The notes under the pieces were generated by a model. It saw only the letters and a program-made list of their open reading frames with translations, had not been told where the DNA came from and did not search any database. This document shows positions 1-8,177 of a DNA stretch of 64,000 nucleotides, in pieces. Both the position numbers and the translations under genes were made by a program. The stretch lies in contig NZ_FMAD01000014.1 in assembly GCF_900094595.1 (NCBI RefSeq), positions 92,262-156,261 of the forward strand, read 5' to 3'. Origin of the DNA: Cupriavidus alkaliphilus (lineage in GTDB: Bacteria > Pseudomonadota > Gammaproteobacteria > Burkholderiales > Burkholderiaceae). Position 1 is the stretch's first letter. Each line of letters opens with the position of its first letter.

Positions 1-1
1 G

Positions 2-415
2 GCCGCAGCGATCTGGCTGCGCGGCATGCCCAACGACGTCTACTTCAAGGTGGGGGTGGTGGTGATCATGGGGCTGGCGGCCAAGAACGCCATCCTGATC
101 GTCGAATACGCCGAGCAGCTGCGGCGCGGCGCCGCGGGCGCGATGGACGTGGTCGAAGCCGCCACGCGCGCGGCGCGCCAGCGGCTGCGGCCGGTGGTGA
201 TGACCTCGCTGGCGTTCGTGCTGGGCGTGGTGCCGCTGGCCATCAGCACCGGCCCGGGCGCGGGCGCGCAGCAGGCGGTCGGCACCGGCGTGCTGGGCGG
301 CATGCTAGGTGCGACGGTGCTGGGCACGCTGGCGGTGCCGCTGCTGTACGCGGCCATCGCGCGCCGCTTGCCGCGCGCGCAGCCGGCGCCGGAACAAGCG
401 GCAGCTACGGAATAG
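2..415 (+). CDS. RND efflux transporter permease, C-terminal fragment
   Basis: This is the last 137 residues of an inner-membrane RND pump subunit of the AcrB/MexB type; the gene enters from the left edge and no start is visible. The segment GLAAKNAILIVEYA is the typical conserved helix of hydrophobe/amphiphile-efflux RND pumps. It is followed by the RLRPVVMTS motif and two further hydrophobic segments ending in a short Pro/Ala/Gln-rich tail. Such pumps export drugs or organic compounds by proton antiport, together with a periplasmic adaptor and an outer-membrane channel, which would lie to the left. The substrate cannot be read from this fragment. Confidence 0.9.
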   Translation, partial: AAAIWLRGMPNDVYFKVGVVVIMGLAAKNAILIVEYAEQLRRGAAGAMDVVEAATRAARQRLRPVVMTSLAFVLGVVPLAISTGPGAGAQQAVGTGVLGGMLGATVLGTLAVPLLYAAIARRLPRAQPAPEQAAATE

Positions 416-528
416 AAAAACGCCTGCCTGGCGAAGAGAGAAGGAGGAGGAGGTCGGCCGGGCAGGCGGGAGAGAAAACATGCGGCCACCGCAGTGGCCG
501 CGTCGGGTCTTGGGGCAGACCCGGGGGA

Positions 529-942
529 TCAGACGCGATAGCCGTACAGCGAACCGTCGCCGGAGCGCGAATTGTCGAGCGCGCGTTCGGCCACGTCACC
601 GGTGAAGGTGTGCGTGCCTTCGCTGAAGGTATCGAACTTGCCGCGCTTCGAGATCTCGCCGCTGAAGCTGTGCGCCCCTTCGCTGAAGGTGTCGAACTTG
701 CCATCGCGGCGCGAGCCTTCCGAGTACGGATCGAAGCGGCCGGTGCGGGCGCCGTCGGTGTAGGTGTCGAACTTGCCTTGCTTGGCGCCGTCCGTATACA
801 CATCGTACTTGCCGACCCGCAGCGCGTCGGCATACACATCAAACTTGCCAACCTTGCTGGCAGCGGGGGCAGCCATCGCCGCAGCGGACGCGGCTACCGC
901 CGCGAACACGAGCGCGCCGCCAAGGATACGTCTGGCGATCAT
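529..942 (-). CDS. Exported protein with six short GKFD repeats, function unknown
   Basis: I do not recognise this family. The protein has 137 residues when started at the ATG at 942, which has AAGGAGT at good spacing; an in-frame TTG 15 bases upstream lies inside that ribosome-binding site and is unlikely. A signal peptide of about 25 residues ends near AMAA-APA. The rest is almost wholly repeats of the form G-[KR]-[FY]-D-x-[YF]-x-[DE]-[AG]: six copies, the first four spaced 12 residues apart, the last two separated by short inserts such as HSFSGEISKR. The product is probably periplasmic or surface-exposed. Tandem Asp/aromatic repeats could bind metal or carbohydrate or form a beta structure, but this is a guess. 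It sits alone between an efflux pump gene and rnk. Confidence 0.8.
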   Translation of the reverse strand: MIARRILGGALVFAAVAASAAAMAAPAASKVGKFDVYADALRVGKYDVYTDGAKQGKFDTYTDGARTGRFDPYSEGSRRDGKFDTFSEGAHSFSGEISKRGKFDTFSEGTHTFTGDVAERALDNSRSGDGSLYGYRV

Positions 943-1211
943 TTGGGACTCCTTCAACTGATTTCGTCGTTCTTTCTTGTAGGTCCGGGATGAGACTCCG
1001 GCCGCTCTGCAATCTATGTTGCGATGCGAGCACGGACTGAAGATTAGTCACAGCCCGCGCCAGCAGAAATACCGCTGCGACGAATGGTGCGTTGCGAGTC
1101 GTGAAACGACTGGCTTGCCGATGAATGGTGTCCACGGATCGCCGGCGACACGCCGCTACGGGCGGGTGCGCGTGGCGGCGGCCGCACCCGCGAGGGCGCG
1201 CCCGCGGCTGT

Positions 1212-1631
1212 TCAAAGGGTGTACTGGCCGCTGGCTTCGGGCTGGAACGCGATCTCGGCGACAGTCACCTCCTGCTGGCGGCCATCCGGCAGGCGGTAGC
1301 TGACGGTCTGGCCGGTGCGCGCGCCGAGCAGCGCCTGGCCCACCGGCGACAGCACCGACAGCCGGCCCGCGTCGAAATCGGCGGCGTCGGGATACACCAG
1401 GGTCCAGTCGCGCGGCGCCTGCTCGCCCGGCAGCGTGCACACCACGCGGGTGTTCATGGTCACCACGTCGGTCGGAATCTCTTCGGGCGCGACGATGGTG
1501 GCGCGCGCCAGCAGGCTGTCGAGCATGTCCTCGATCTGCGCGGAGCCGGCGCGGCTGGCGATGCGCTCCAGGCGGGTGACGTCGAGTTCGGTCAGGTACA
1601 GGGTGGCGGTCTGGGTCTTGGTGGCCGTCAT
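1212..1631 (-). CDS. rnk: Rnk-type nucleoside diphosphate kinase regulator (GreA/GreB C-terminal fold)
   Basis: A 139-residue protein of the Rnk family. It has a short N-terminal helical part (LYLTELDVTRLERI, residues about 10-25) and a GreA/GreB-like FKBP C-terminal domain, recognisable by VVTMNTRV, LVYPDAADFDAGRLSVLSPVGQALLG and QEVTVAEIAFQPE. Rnk binds RNA polymerase near the secondary channel but lacks the long coiled coil needed for transcript cleavage; in enterobacteria and pseudomonads it influences nucleoside diphosphate kinase levels. The start at 1631 was chosen because GGAGGA lies 6 bases upstream and the family begins here. The open frame runs further upstream, but only as low-information GC-rich sequence. 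It is transcribed alone. Confidence 0.88.
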   Translation of the reverse strand: MTATKTQTATLYLTELDVTRLERIASRAGSAQIEDMLDSLLARATIVAPEEIPTDVVTMNTRVVCTLPGEQAPRDWTLVYPDAADFDAGRLSVLSPVGQALLGARTGQTVSYRLPDGRQQEVTVAEIAFQPEASGQYTL

Positions 1632-2149
1632 GGCGGGTCCTCCGGCAGTCGTGGGTGGGCGCGGCCGGCCTGCATGGCGGGCGGCGGCGGTCAGGTCTTG
1701 CGGGGTTGGCGTGCCGCGCAGCGGCGCGCGCATCAACGGATCGGCAAAAGCGTTGCGGCGATCGCCGGCAACAACGGAAACGCTGGCTCGGGCCCGGTTC
1801 GGCCCGGGCCCCGCTATGGGAGACGAATCAGGCTGGGAACCGGGCGGAATCAGGCGGTGCGCTGATCCGGCGGGGAGACATCGCGCGCTTGGCGCGCTGG
1901 GGCAGGCTGGGGGCCAGGGCGACCGCGGACGCGTGCGCGCGGCCGGTCCGCAGCGGGCGGACAGGCGCATCGGGCATCGGCGTCAGGCGATCGGTCATGG
2001 CACTGTGGAAAAGGATAAGCGGCAGCGGCTGGCGTACTGCAATGGCGAGCCCCGAAGTGGTGGCTCACCTGCCTTGCCGCCCCGGTTCGTGCACCGCGCT
2101 GGTGCGAAGCCGGAGCAACCATCGTAGCACAGCGCCGCGTTCGGGGTCG
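1632..2149. other. 518-bp gap between rnk and cadR, no gene recognised
   Basis: Only overlapping GC-rich frames of low-complexity Arg/Ala/Pro composition are open here, and none has a convincing ribosome-binding site or family signature. The minus-strand part nearest rnk presumably holds the rnk promoter and leader, but no clear -35/-10 pair was found. Confidence 0.5.
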
Positions 2150-2581
2150 TCACCCGTTAGTGGCATGGCACTCACAGCCCGCCCCGGCCGCCGCCTGCTG
2201 CAGGTTCTGCAGGATGCCGCATGCGCTGGCGGGCTGGTGATGGCGGCAGGTTTCGCGCAGTGTGCGCAGCTGGCCTTCGAGTGCCTCCAGCGCCACGCGC
2301 TGGGCATGGATCTGGGCGATCTGGCGGTCCAGCAGCGTGTTGATGTCATCGCAGTCCTGCGACGGGTTGCGCTCGAACTCGCGCAGCCGCCTGACGTCCG
2401 ACAGGCTCATCCCCAGCGAACGGCAATGGCGCACGAAGTTCAGCTGCACCACATGGCCCTCGTCATAGCGGCGGTAGCCGTTGGCCTCGCGCCGGGGCGC
2501 GTCGAGCAGCCCTTCGCGCTCGTAATAACGGATGGTCTCGACATCGCAGCCGCTGGACCGTGACAGTTCACCGATACGCAT
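2150..2581 (-). CDS. cadR: MerR-family Cd(II)/Pb(II)-responsive regulator CadR
   Basis: A 143-residue MerR-family activator/repressor. An N-terminal winged helix-turn-helix (MRIGELSRSS through NGYRRYD, residues 1-40) is followed by a dimerisation helix. Cys77, Cys112 and a further Cys at 121 match the Cys77/Cys112/Cys119 pattern known for CadR metal binding. A C-terminal CxCH group (Cys136, Cys138, His139) resembles the second metal site of that family. The start at 2581 has AAGGA upstream and matches the family N-terminus; an in-frame ATG at 2599 abuts the operator and is less likely. A 21-bp MerR-type palindrome lies just upstream. No cadmium ATPase or efflux gene lies next to it, so the target is either elsewhere or the small exported gene at 2771. 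Confidence 0.88.
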   Translation of the reverse strand: MRIGELSRSSGCDVETIRYYEREGLLDAPRREANGYRRYDEGHVVQLNFVRHCRSLGMSLSDVRRLREFERNPSQDCDDINTLLDRQIAQIHAQRVALEALEGQLRTLRETCRHHQPASACGILQNLQQAAAGAGCECHATNG

Positions 2582-2599
2582 GTGCCTGTTCCTTGCCAT

Positions 2600-2620
2600 A
2601 CCCTGTAACGACTACAGGGT
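2600..2620. promoter_or_regulatory. MerR/CadR operator palindrome
   Basis: Perfect 8-bp arms ACCCTGTA and TACAGGGT are separated by 5 bases, closely matching operators of CadR/PbrR/ZntR-type regulators. On the minus strand the 20 bases at 2601-2620 would separate a weak -35 (TCGCCA, 2621-2626) from a weak -10 (TATGGC, 2595-2600). This is the long spacer typical of MerR-regulated promoters and suggests autoregulation of cadR. A matching plus-strand promoter is not clear. Confidence 0.8.
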
Positions 2621-2770
2621 TGGCGATAGTGTAGGCCAGTCTGCCGCATCCTGCAGAGGGGCCGAAGCCCGCTGCAACCGTCCGTGTGCTACCGCCGCCA
2701 CGGCGGCGCCGTCGCGGTGCGGCATCCTGTAGAATTCCTTCCACTTTCACCGATAAGCCGTCCCCTGTCC

Positions 2771-3154
2771 GTGCGCGCCCTGCGGCTGCTCCTGCTGGTC
2801 ATGATGCTGGCCTTCCTGCCCCTGCCGGGCTGGGCGGCCGCATTCGCGCACGCGGTGGTGTCCACCACCGAAGCCGCGGCCGTACCTGTCGCTGCGCCCG
2901 GCATCGAGAATGCCGGCGATGCCGCCGAAGCGAATCCAGCCGCCATCACAGGCGACCCTGCAGGCGATCCCCTGCCGCTTCCCGAAGCCGCCGAGCCGCA
3001 ATGGCAGCCCGGCGCCGACCTGGCCGAGCAACTGCTGCCCGCCACCCCGTTGCGCCTGGCCCCCTGGGCCGGCCGTGCGGGGCCGCCGCGCTATGCCGGC
3101 GCCCTGCTGCCCGAACCCGACCTGCCGCGGCTGCCGCGACCGCCACGCGCCTAA
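2771..3154 (+). CDS. Small exported Pro/Ala-rich protein, function unknown
   Basis: The likely product is 127 residues from a GTG at 2771. It begins with a short basic start and a strong signal peptide (LRLLLLVMMLAFLPLPGWAAA), followed by an acidic, Pro/Ala-rich mature part without recognisable domains and a proline-rich end (LPRLPRPPRA). The start is uncertain because the frame is open further upstream to 2684; GTG was chosen since it places the hydrophobic segment at the N-terminus. It is divergent from cadR across the CadR operator, so metal-dependent expression is possible, and small exported proteins of this shape are known beside heavy-metal efflux genes. There is no sequence evidence for metal binding: the mature part has no Cys and little His. 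Confidence 0.6.
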   Translation: MRALRLLLLVMMLAFLPLPGWAAAFAHAVVSTTEAAAVPVAAPGIENAGDAAEANPAAITGDPAGDPLPLPEAAEPQWQPGADLAEQLLPATPLRLAPWAGRAGPPRYAGALLPEPDLPRLPRPPRA

Positions 3155-3280
3155 TCCCCTGTGGCGCGGCCCGGCCGCGCCCGCCCCGAACCCGCGTGCC
3201 GCGCACGAGTGCGGCGCGCGCCTGCGGTCCGACCGCACCTTTGCGCCGCATGGCGCGACCCACCACTGCTCCACACTCAC

Positions 3281-4159
3281 ATGAAACGCGTACTGCTTTT
3301 CCTGGCGACCAACCTCGCCGTCATGCTTGTCCTCAGCATCACCGCCAGTGTGCTCGGGGTGAACCGCTTCCTGACCGCCAACGGGCTGAACCTGGGCATG
3401 CTGCTGGCGTTCGCCGCGCTGATGGGCTTCGGCGGCGCCTTTATCTCGCTGCTGATGTCCAAGACCATCGCCAAGTGGTCGACCGGCGCGCAGGTGATCA
3501 CCCATCCCAGCACCAGCACTGAACTGTGGCTGGTGCAGACCGTCGAGAAGCTGGCGCAGCGCGCCGGGCTGCCGATGCCGGAAGTGGCCATCTACGAGGG
3601 CGAGCCCAATGCCTTCGCCACCGGGGCCACCAAGAACAGCTCGCTGGTGGCGGTCTCCACTGGCCTGCTGCAATCGATGTCGCACGAAGAGGTCGAGGCC
3701 GTGCTCGCGCACGAGGTCGCGCACGTGGCCAACGGCGACATGGTCACGCTGACGCTGATCCAGGGCGTGGTCAACACCTTCGTCATCTTCCTGGCGCGCG
3801 TGGTCGGGTACTTCGTCGATTCGATGCTGCGCAAGAACGACGAGGAGTCGAGCGGCCCCGGCATCGGCTACATGGTCACGGTGATCGTGTGCGAGATCGT
3901 GTTCGGCATCCTGGCCAGCATCATCGTGGCCTGGTTCTCGCGCCGCCGCGAGTTCCGCGCCGATGCCGGCGCCGCCGGCATGATGGGCACCCCCACGCCG
4001 ATGGTCGCGGCCCTGCGCCGCCTGGGCGGGCTGGATCCGGACGGGCTGCCGCAGAACATGCAGGCAATGGGCATCGCCGGCGGCAAGTCGTGGATGGCGC
4101 TGTTCTCGAGCCACCCGCCGATCGAGCAGCGCATCGCCGCGCTGCAGTCGGCGCGCTGA
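3281..4159 (+). CDS. htpX: Membrane zinc metalloprotease HtpX
   Basis: A 292-residue M48-family inner-membrane protease that degrades damaged membrane proteins, in partnership with FtsH in E. coli. Two N-terminal membrane segments (about residues 4-25 and 37-58) are followed by the cytosolic catalytic part with the zinc motif HEVAH at 144-148. Two more hydrophobic segments follow (near 155-180 and 195-215). The later conserved segments RRREFRADAGAA, which carries the third zinc ligand, and the C-terminal SSHPPIEQRIAAL are present. The length fits the family. The ATG at 3281 gives the standard MKRVLLFLATN start. It is transcribed alone; arfB is convergent. Confidence 0.96.
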   Translation: MKRVLLFLATNLAVMLVLSITASVLGVNRFLTANGLNLGMLLAFAALMGFGGAFISLLMSKTIAKWSTGAQVITHPSTSTELWLVQTVEKLAQRAGLPMPEVAIYEGEPNAFATGATKNSSLVAVSTGLLQSMSHEEVEAVLAHEVAHVANGDMVTLTLIQGVVNTFVIFLARVVGYFVDSMLRKNDEESSGPGIGYMVTVIVCEIVFGILASIIVAWFSRRREFRADAGAAGMMGTPTPMVAALRRLGGLDPDGLPQNMQAMGIAGGKSWMALFSSHPPIEQRIAALQSAR

Positions 4160-4169
4160 CGCCAGCGGC

Positions 4170-4574
4170 TCAGTCGAACACCCGGCCGCGCAGCGACTTG
4201 ACCTGGCTGCGCTGGCTCTTGCTCTCCAGCCGGCGCTGGCGCGACGCCAGCGTCGGCCGCGTCGGCCGGCGCACGCGCGGCGGCGTGGCCACGCTGCGCA
4301 CCAGCTCGTGCAGGCGCCGCACCGCATCGTCCCGGTTCTGGTCCAGGCTGCGGAACTGCTGTGCCTTGATCACCACCACCCCATCGCGCGTGATGCGGTG
4401 GTCATGCAGCGCCAGCAACCGTTCCTTGTGATCAGACGCGAGCGACGACACGCGCACGTCATAGCGCAGGTGCACGGCATTGGACACCTTGTTGATGTTC
4501 TGGCCGCCCGCCCCCTGGGCCCGGATCGCGGTGATCAGGTATTCGTGGTGAGGGATGACGAGGTCGTCGGTCAT
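4170..4574 (-). CDS. arfB: Alternative ribosome-rescue factor ArfB (YaeJ)
   Basis: A 134-residue peptidyl-tRNA hydrolase that rescues ribosomes stalled on mRNAs without a stop codon. It carries the release-factor catalytic motif GGQ at residues 23-25 in the context AQGAGGQNINKVSNAV. The C-terminal third is strongly basic (RVRRPTRPTLASRQRRLESKSQRSQ), matching the tail that enters the empty mRNA channel of the ribosome. The start at 4574 was chosen because the family begins just before the VIPHHEYLITAIRAQG segment; an ATG four codons upstream is possible and neither has a strong ribosome-binding site. The gene ends 10 bases from the end of htpX in convergent orientation. Confidence 0.93.
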   Translation of the reverse strand: MTDDLVIPHHEYLITAIRAQGAGGQNINKVSNAVHLRYDVRVSSLASDHKERLLALHDHRITRDGVVVIKAQQFRSLDQNRDDAVRRLHELVRSVATPPRVRRPTRPTLASRQRRLESKSQRSQVKSLRGRVFD

Positions 4575-4883
4575 GCCTCGAATCATAGCAAGGGCGTCCA
4601 GGGCTAGCGCCACCCACAGGCGATTCCGACGCCATAGGTTAGCTGGTTGCGCGTGCCGCGCTGGGTCACGATCGGGCTGTCGGGGGCCGCATCGGCCGAC
4701 GCTGGCGGACGGCCCTTGCCGGGGAAAATCCTGCCAACCGTGGCTATAACGGTACTTGTCGAAGCGCTATTGTTTCCATCGAGGAAATGAAGCATCGCCA
4801 TGCTTTGCCTTTTATTCCGGATGACACATGATGAGATCAGCTTCGCTGATCCACGCAGTGCCGAAGTCACTCGGAGCTTCTTC
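4575..4883. other. Gap between arfB and the diguanylate cyclase gene
   Basis: This 309-bp gap must hold the divergent promoters of the two genes. A TATAAC -10-like hexamer lies at 4745-4750 on the plus strand, but no -35 at 16-19 bases is convincing. The plus-strand frame is open from 4800, but the ATG at 4884 has the better ribosome-binding site. Confidence 0.4.
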
Positions 4884-6644
4884 ATGCGTCCCCGTCTCAC
4901 CACCCTGTTCGACCGCCTCTGGGAACAAGCCGTGCGCACGCCGCAGCGTTTCGTGGTGCTGTCGTTCGCGGTGGCCGCGATGCTGCTGGTCTTGTTCTTC
5001 GTGCATGGCCTGGGGCTGCTGCGCGACCACCAGATCCAGTCGCTGCATCAGGACCAGCAGCTGCAGGTCGCCGGCATCAGTTCCGTGCTCAACATCGAGG
5101 CCGAGCGGCTGATGGGCATGCGCGGCTATGCGCAGCACCTGATCCGGCTGCAGAGCGGCCCGCATGCGATCGCACCCGATCCGCCGCTGAAGGCCGCCTA
5201 CGACCACCGCAACGACGCCGTGTGGACGCTGCCGGCACCAGAGGGCGATGCGGTGCTGCTCGGCGTCGGCCCGGCCGCGCTCGCCGGCCTGGACGGATTC
5301 TCCCGCCGCGACGCCGACCTGCTGGCGGGCCTGTACGTGGCCCGCGGGCTGAGCCACCTGATCAGCGCCGAACCGGTCAACCCGCTGGTGGCGCGCAAGC
5401 TTACCTATGTCTCGACCAACGGCTTTTTCGTCGCCTATCCGCCAGTGCCGCCCGCCGACGCCGCCGCCACGCTGCGTCGCATCGCCGCCGCCGGCTATCT
5501 GCGCCAACACCTCCCCGAAGCCAATCCCGGCCAGTCCATGCGCTGGCACTTCGCCCCCGCCGCCGACGGCGCGCCGGACGGATATCTGTCGCTCAGCGTG
5601 CCGGTCTACCTGGCCCGGCAATTCCGCGGCGTGGCGATCATGGAAATCTCGCAGCGCAGCCTGGACGCGTATCTGACCCGGACCACACGCCAGGACGTGC
5701 AGCGCTTCCTGGTCGATGCCGACGGCAACCTGGTTGGCACCAGCACGGGCGACGTCAGGCGTGGCGAAACGCTGTCCGAAGTCCTGCCGGCGTCGTGGCG
5801 CGAAGCCACGGCGCAGGAAATGTTCCGGCGCGGTTCGGGTACGCTGCGGGCCGCGGACGGCAGCCGTATCCTGTTCCAGCGCATCGGCAACAGCAGCCTG
5901 GCGCTGGTCGATTACTTCTCGGGCACGGACCTGCTGCTGCGCACGGCGTCGCATCTGAGCGCCGTGCTCGCCGCCAGCGCGCTGGCGCTGGCACTGCTGA
6001 TGTGGGTCACCCTGCAGGGCATCGGCAAGCTGTTCTCGCACTATCAGGCGCGCGGCGATGCGCTGCGCGAGCTGGCCGCAACCGACGCGCTGACCGGCCT
6101 GGCCAACCGCCGCGGGCTCGAGGCGCGCTTCGCCATCGAATACCAGCACAGCCGGCGCGACCAGGCGCCGATGTCGATGCTGATGATCGACATCGACCGC
6201 TTCAAGCGCATCAACGACCACTGGGGCCACGCCAGCGGCGACCGCGTGCTGGCGGCCCTGGCCGGGGTGATGCGCGCCACGGTCCGGGCCATCGACGTGC
6301 CGGCGCGCGTGGGCGGCGAGGAGTTCGCCGTGCTGCTGCCGCGCACCGCGCTGGAAGAGGCGGCCCGGATCGCCGAGCGCCTGCGCAAGACCATTGGCCA
6401 GACCGCATGCGCGCCGGCCGCGGACGCGGCAGACCAGGAAGAGATCCGGTTCACGGTATCGATTGGCGTGGCGGACATGGGCGTGGACGGCACCGACGGC
6501 CTCGACGCCATGATGCAAGTCGCGGATCGCAGGCTGTATGCGGCCAAGGCGGCGGGCCGTAACCGCGTGGTCAGCGATGACCGCGTATCGGAACCGGCCG
6601 CGGCGCAGGAGGCCCCGGTGGTCGCATCACACATCGGAAATTGA
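4884..6644 (+). CDS. Membrane sensor diguanylate cyclase (GGDEF)
   Basis: A 586-residue protein predicted to make cyclic di-GMP. The start at 4884 has GGAG seven bases upstream, better than the in-frame ATGs at 4800 and 4818. A membrane helix at about residues 22-43 is followed by a roughly 320-residue periplasmic sensor region with no domain I can name with certainty. A second helix (about 365-388) precedes a C-terminal GGDEF domain. The active-site motif is intact as GGEEF at residues 477-481. An inhibitory-site motif RxxD (RAID, 468-471) lies exactly five residues before it, so product inhibition is expected. No EAL domain is present. The signal is unknown and the gene is transcribed alone. 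Confidence 0.92.
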   Translation: MRPRLTTLFDRLWEQAVRTPQRFVVLSFAVAAMLLVLFFVHGLGLLRDHQIQSLHQDQQLQVAGISSVLNIEAERLMGMRGYAQHLIRLQSGPHAIAPDPPLKAAYDHRNDAVWTLPAPEGDAVLLGVGPAALAGLDGFSRRDADLLAGLYVARGLSHLISAEPVNPLVARKLTYVSTNGFFVAYPPVPPADAAATLRRIAAAGYLRQHLPEANPGQSMRWHFAPAADGAPDGYLSLSVPVYLARQFRGVAIMEISQRSLDAYLTRTTRQDVQRFLVDADGNLVGTSTGDVRRGETLSEVLPASWREATAQEMFRRGSGTLRAADGSRILFQRIGNSSLALVDYFSGTDLLLRTASHLSAVLAASALALALLMWVTLQGIGKLFSHYQARGDALRELAATDALTGLANRRGLEARFAIEYQHSRRDQAPMSMLMIDIDRFKRINDHWGHASGDRVLAALAGVMRATVRAIDVPARVGGEEFAVLLPRTALEEAARIAERLRKTIGQTACAPAADAADQEEIRFTVSIGVADMGVDGTDGLDAMMQVADRRLYAAKAAGRNRVVSDDRVSEPAAAQEAPVVASHIGN

Positions 6645-6645
6645 T

Positions 6646-6721
6646 TGGCGCGCCCGGCTGGGATCGAACCAGCAACCCCTGCCTTCGGAGGGCAGTACTC
6701 TATCCATTGAGCTACGGGCGC
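6646..6721 (-). tRNA. tRNA-Arg (anticodon CCG)
   Basis: A complete cloverleaf can be folded on the minus strand: a 7-bp acceptor (GCGCCCG/CGGGCGC), a D arm containing AGCTCAATGGATAGAG, and an anticodon stem CTGCC/GGCAG around CT-CCG-AA. A T arm with GGTTCGATCC and an encoded CCA end complete it. Anticodon CCG reads CGG arginine codons. It is transcribed toward the end of the diguanylate cyclase gene. No integrase or duplicated 3' end lies nearby, so there is no sign that it serves as an attachment site. Confidence 0.97.
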
Positions 6722-7185
6722 ACAGGACGGTTTTGCAACCGGTTTTGCGGGTACAGCGGTTGCGGCGGGCGAATGCCGCCGCAGGAAAGTCGCATAGGAT
6801 ACCGCTTTTGCCCGGCGCCGTCCATGCGGGGCCGATACAGGCGCCTGGGAACGTCTCGCAACCGCCGCTTTTTGGCACTGGCAGGGGGGCTTTGGCGCTA
6901 TAATCGCCAGCTATTTGCGTCAAATCGTGCCCGTCGCGCCGTCGGCGCAACGAGTCGACCGGGGTCAAATCCGGGCGGCTGGTTGTAGGCGACAATCGGG
7001 CCCCGGTCCGGGAGACAGTCCGAGGTACGCAAATGGCAACAGACCCAAGTCAGGCAAGGGCCGCAGGGGAGCGCGGGCGGTCCGGATGGGGCCGGATAGT
7101 GGTCAGCGAAGGGCCACACCAGGGCCAGAAAAAGCAAGCCGAGCGTAAGCGGCCAGAAGGTTTCCTGCAAAACTGAGAGTTCTGT
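6722..7185. other. 464-bp leader/promoter region before the dihaem cytochrome gene
   Basis: No gene is supported here. A TATAAT -10 hexamer lies at 6899-6904 on the plus strand, but the nearest -35-like TTGGCA (6872-6877) is 21 bases away. If it is used, the cytochrome mRNA would have a leader of about 275 bases. Frames open in this leader lack a ribosome-binding site and family resemblance. Confidence 0.4.
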
Positions 7186-8103
7186 ATGAGCGACGTCCAC
7201 AACGAACACCCCGAGCACGAGTCTCCCATCAAAACCCCGAAGCAGTTGATCGCAGTCGTGATCGCGGCGTTCCTGGTGCCGATCATCGTGATCATCCTGC
7301 TGGTCAACTTCGTCGGACACGGCTCGACCGAGAGCGCCGGCGCGAGTACCGCCGCCGAAGCCGTCAACGATCGCATCAAGCCGGTCGCCTCGCTCGAAAT
7401 CAAGGACCCCAACGCGCCGCGCGTGTTCAAGACCGGCGAACAGGTCTACAAGGAAATCTGCGCTGCCTGCCACGCCACCGGCGCGGCGGGTGCGCCCAAG
7501 CACGGTACCGCCGGCGACTGGACCGCGCGTATCGGCCAGGGCTTCGACGGCCTGATGAAGTCGGTGCTCAACGGCAAGGGCGCGATGCCGCCGCGCGCCG
7601 GCAGCACGCCGGACGACTACACCGATTACGAACTGGCCCGCGCCGTGGTCTACCTGGCCGATTCCGGTGGCGCCAAGTTCCCCGAGCCGGCGGCCCCGGC
7701 CGCTGCCGCGCCGGCCACGGCCGCAGCCCCGGAAGCGGCTGCCCCGGCTGCCCCGGCTGCCGCGGCGGCTCCGGCCCCCGCTGCTCCGGCAGCCGCAGCA
7801 CCCGCACCGGCCGCCACCGCTGCCGCGCCGGCCGCCACCGCTGCCGCGCCGGCAGCTGCCTCGGCGGAAGTGGGCAAGAAGGTCTACGAACAGGTCTGCG
7901 CGGCGTGTCACGCCGCCGGCGTGGCCGGTGCGCCCAAGTTCGGCGACAAGGCCGCCTGGGCGCCGCGCCTGAAGGAAGGCATGGATGCGGTCCACAACTT
8001 CGCGCTCAAGGGCAAGGGCGTGATGCCGCCCAAGGGCGGCTATGCCGGCCCGGACGCCGACGTGATCGCCGCGTCGGACTACATGGCCAACGCCGCCAAG
8101 TAA
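7186..8103 (+). CDS. Membrane-anchored dihaem cytochrome c (cytochrome c5 family)
   Basis: A 305-residue protein with one N-terminal membrane helix (residues about 20-45) and two periplasmic class I cytochrome c domains. Each has a CAACH haem-attachment site, at residues 92-96 and 238-242, and each has a matching GxxxMPP segment with the distal methionine (GKGAMPPRAG and GKGVMPPKGG). The domains are joined by a low-complexity Ala/Pro linker (about 165-225), which may act as a flexible tether. Cytochromes of this kind carry electrons between the quinol-oxidising complex and terminal oxidases or other acceptors. The partner is not shown here. It is transcribed alone and ends at a strong terminator. 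Confidence 0.92.
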   Translation: MSDVHNEHPEHESPIKTPKQLIAVVIAAFLVPIIVIILLVNFVGHGSTESAGASTAAEAVNDRIKPVASLEIKDPNAPRVFKTGEQVYKEICAACHATGAAGAPKHGTAGDWTARIGQGFDGLMKSVLNGKGAMPPRAGSTPDDYTDYELARAVVYLADSGGAKFPEPAAPAAAAPATAAAPEAAAPAAPAAAAAPAPAAPAAAAPAPAATAAAPAATAAAPAAASAEVGKKVYEQVCAACHAAGVAGAPKFGDKAAWAPRLKEGMDAVHNFALKGKGVMPPKGGYAGPDADVIAASDYMANAAK

Positions 8104-8120
8104 GCCGGCACTGCGCTGAC

Positions 8121-8150
8121 AAAAAAACCCGCCTTGCGCGGGTTTTTTTT
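8121..8150. terminator. Bidirectional intrinsic terminator between cytochrome c and hemN
   Basis: The stem CCCGC/GCGGG is flanked by seven A on one side and eight T on the other, so it can end transcription of the plus-strand cytochrome gene and of the convergent hemN. Confidence 0.93.
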
Positions 8151-8177
8151 CGTCCGGCCCGGGGCCGAGGTTGCGCG

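Noticed and set aside
6646..6721. tRNA-Arg as an integration site for a genomic island
   Set aside because: No integrase, no second copy of the tRNA 3' end and no change of composition on either side.
7686..7866. Ala/Pro-rich low-complexity stretch as a possible frameshift or repeat expansion
   Set aside because: The frame continues cleanly into a second intact CAACH cytochrome domain, so it is a normal linker.
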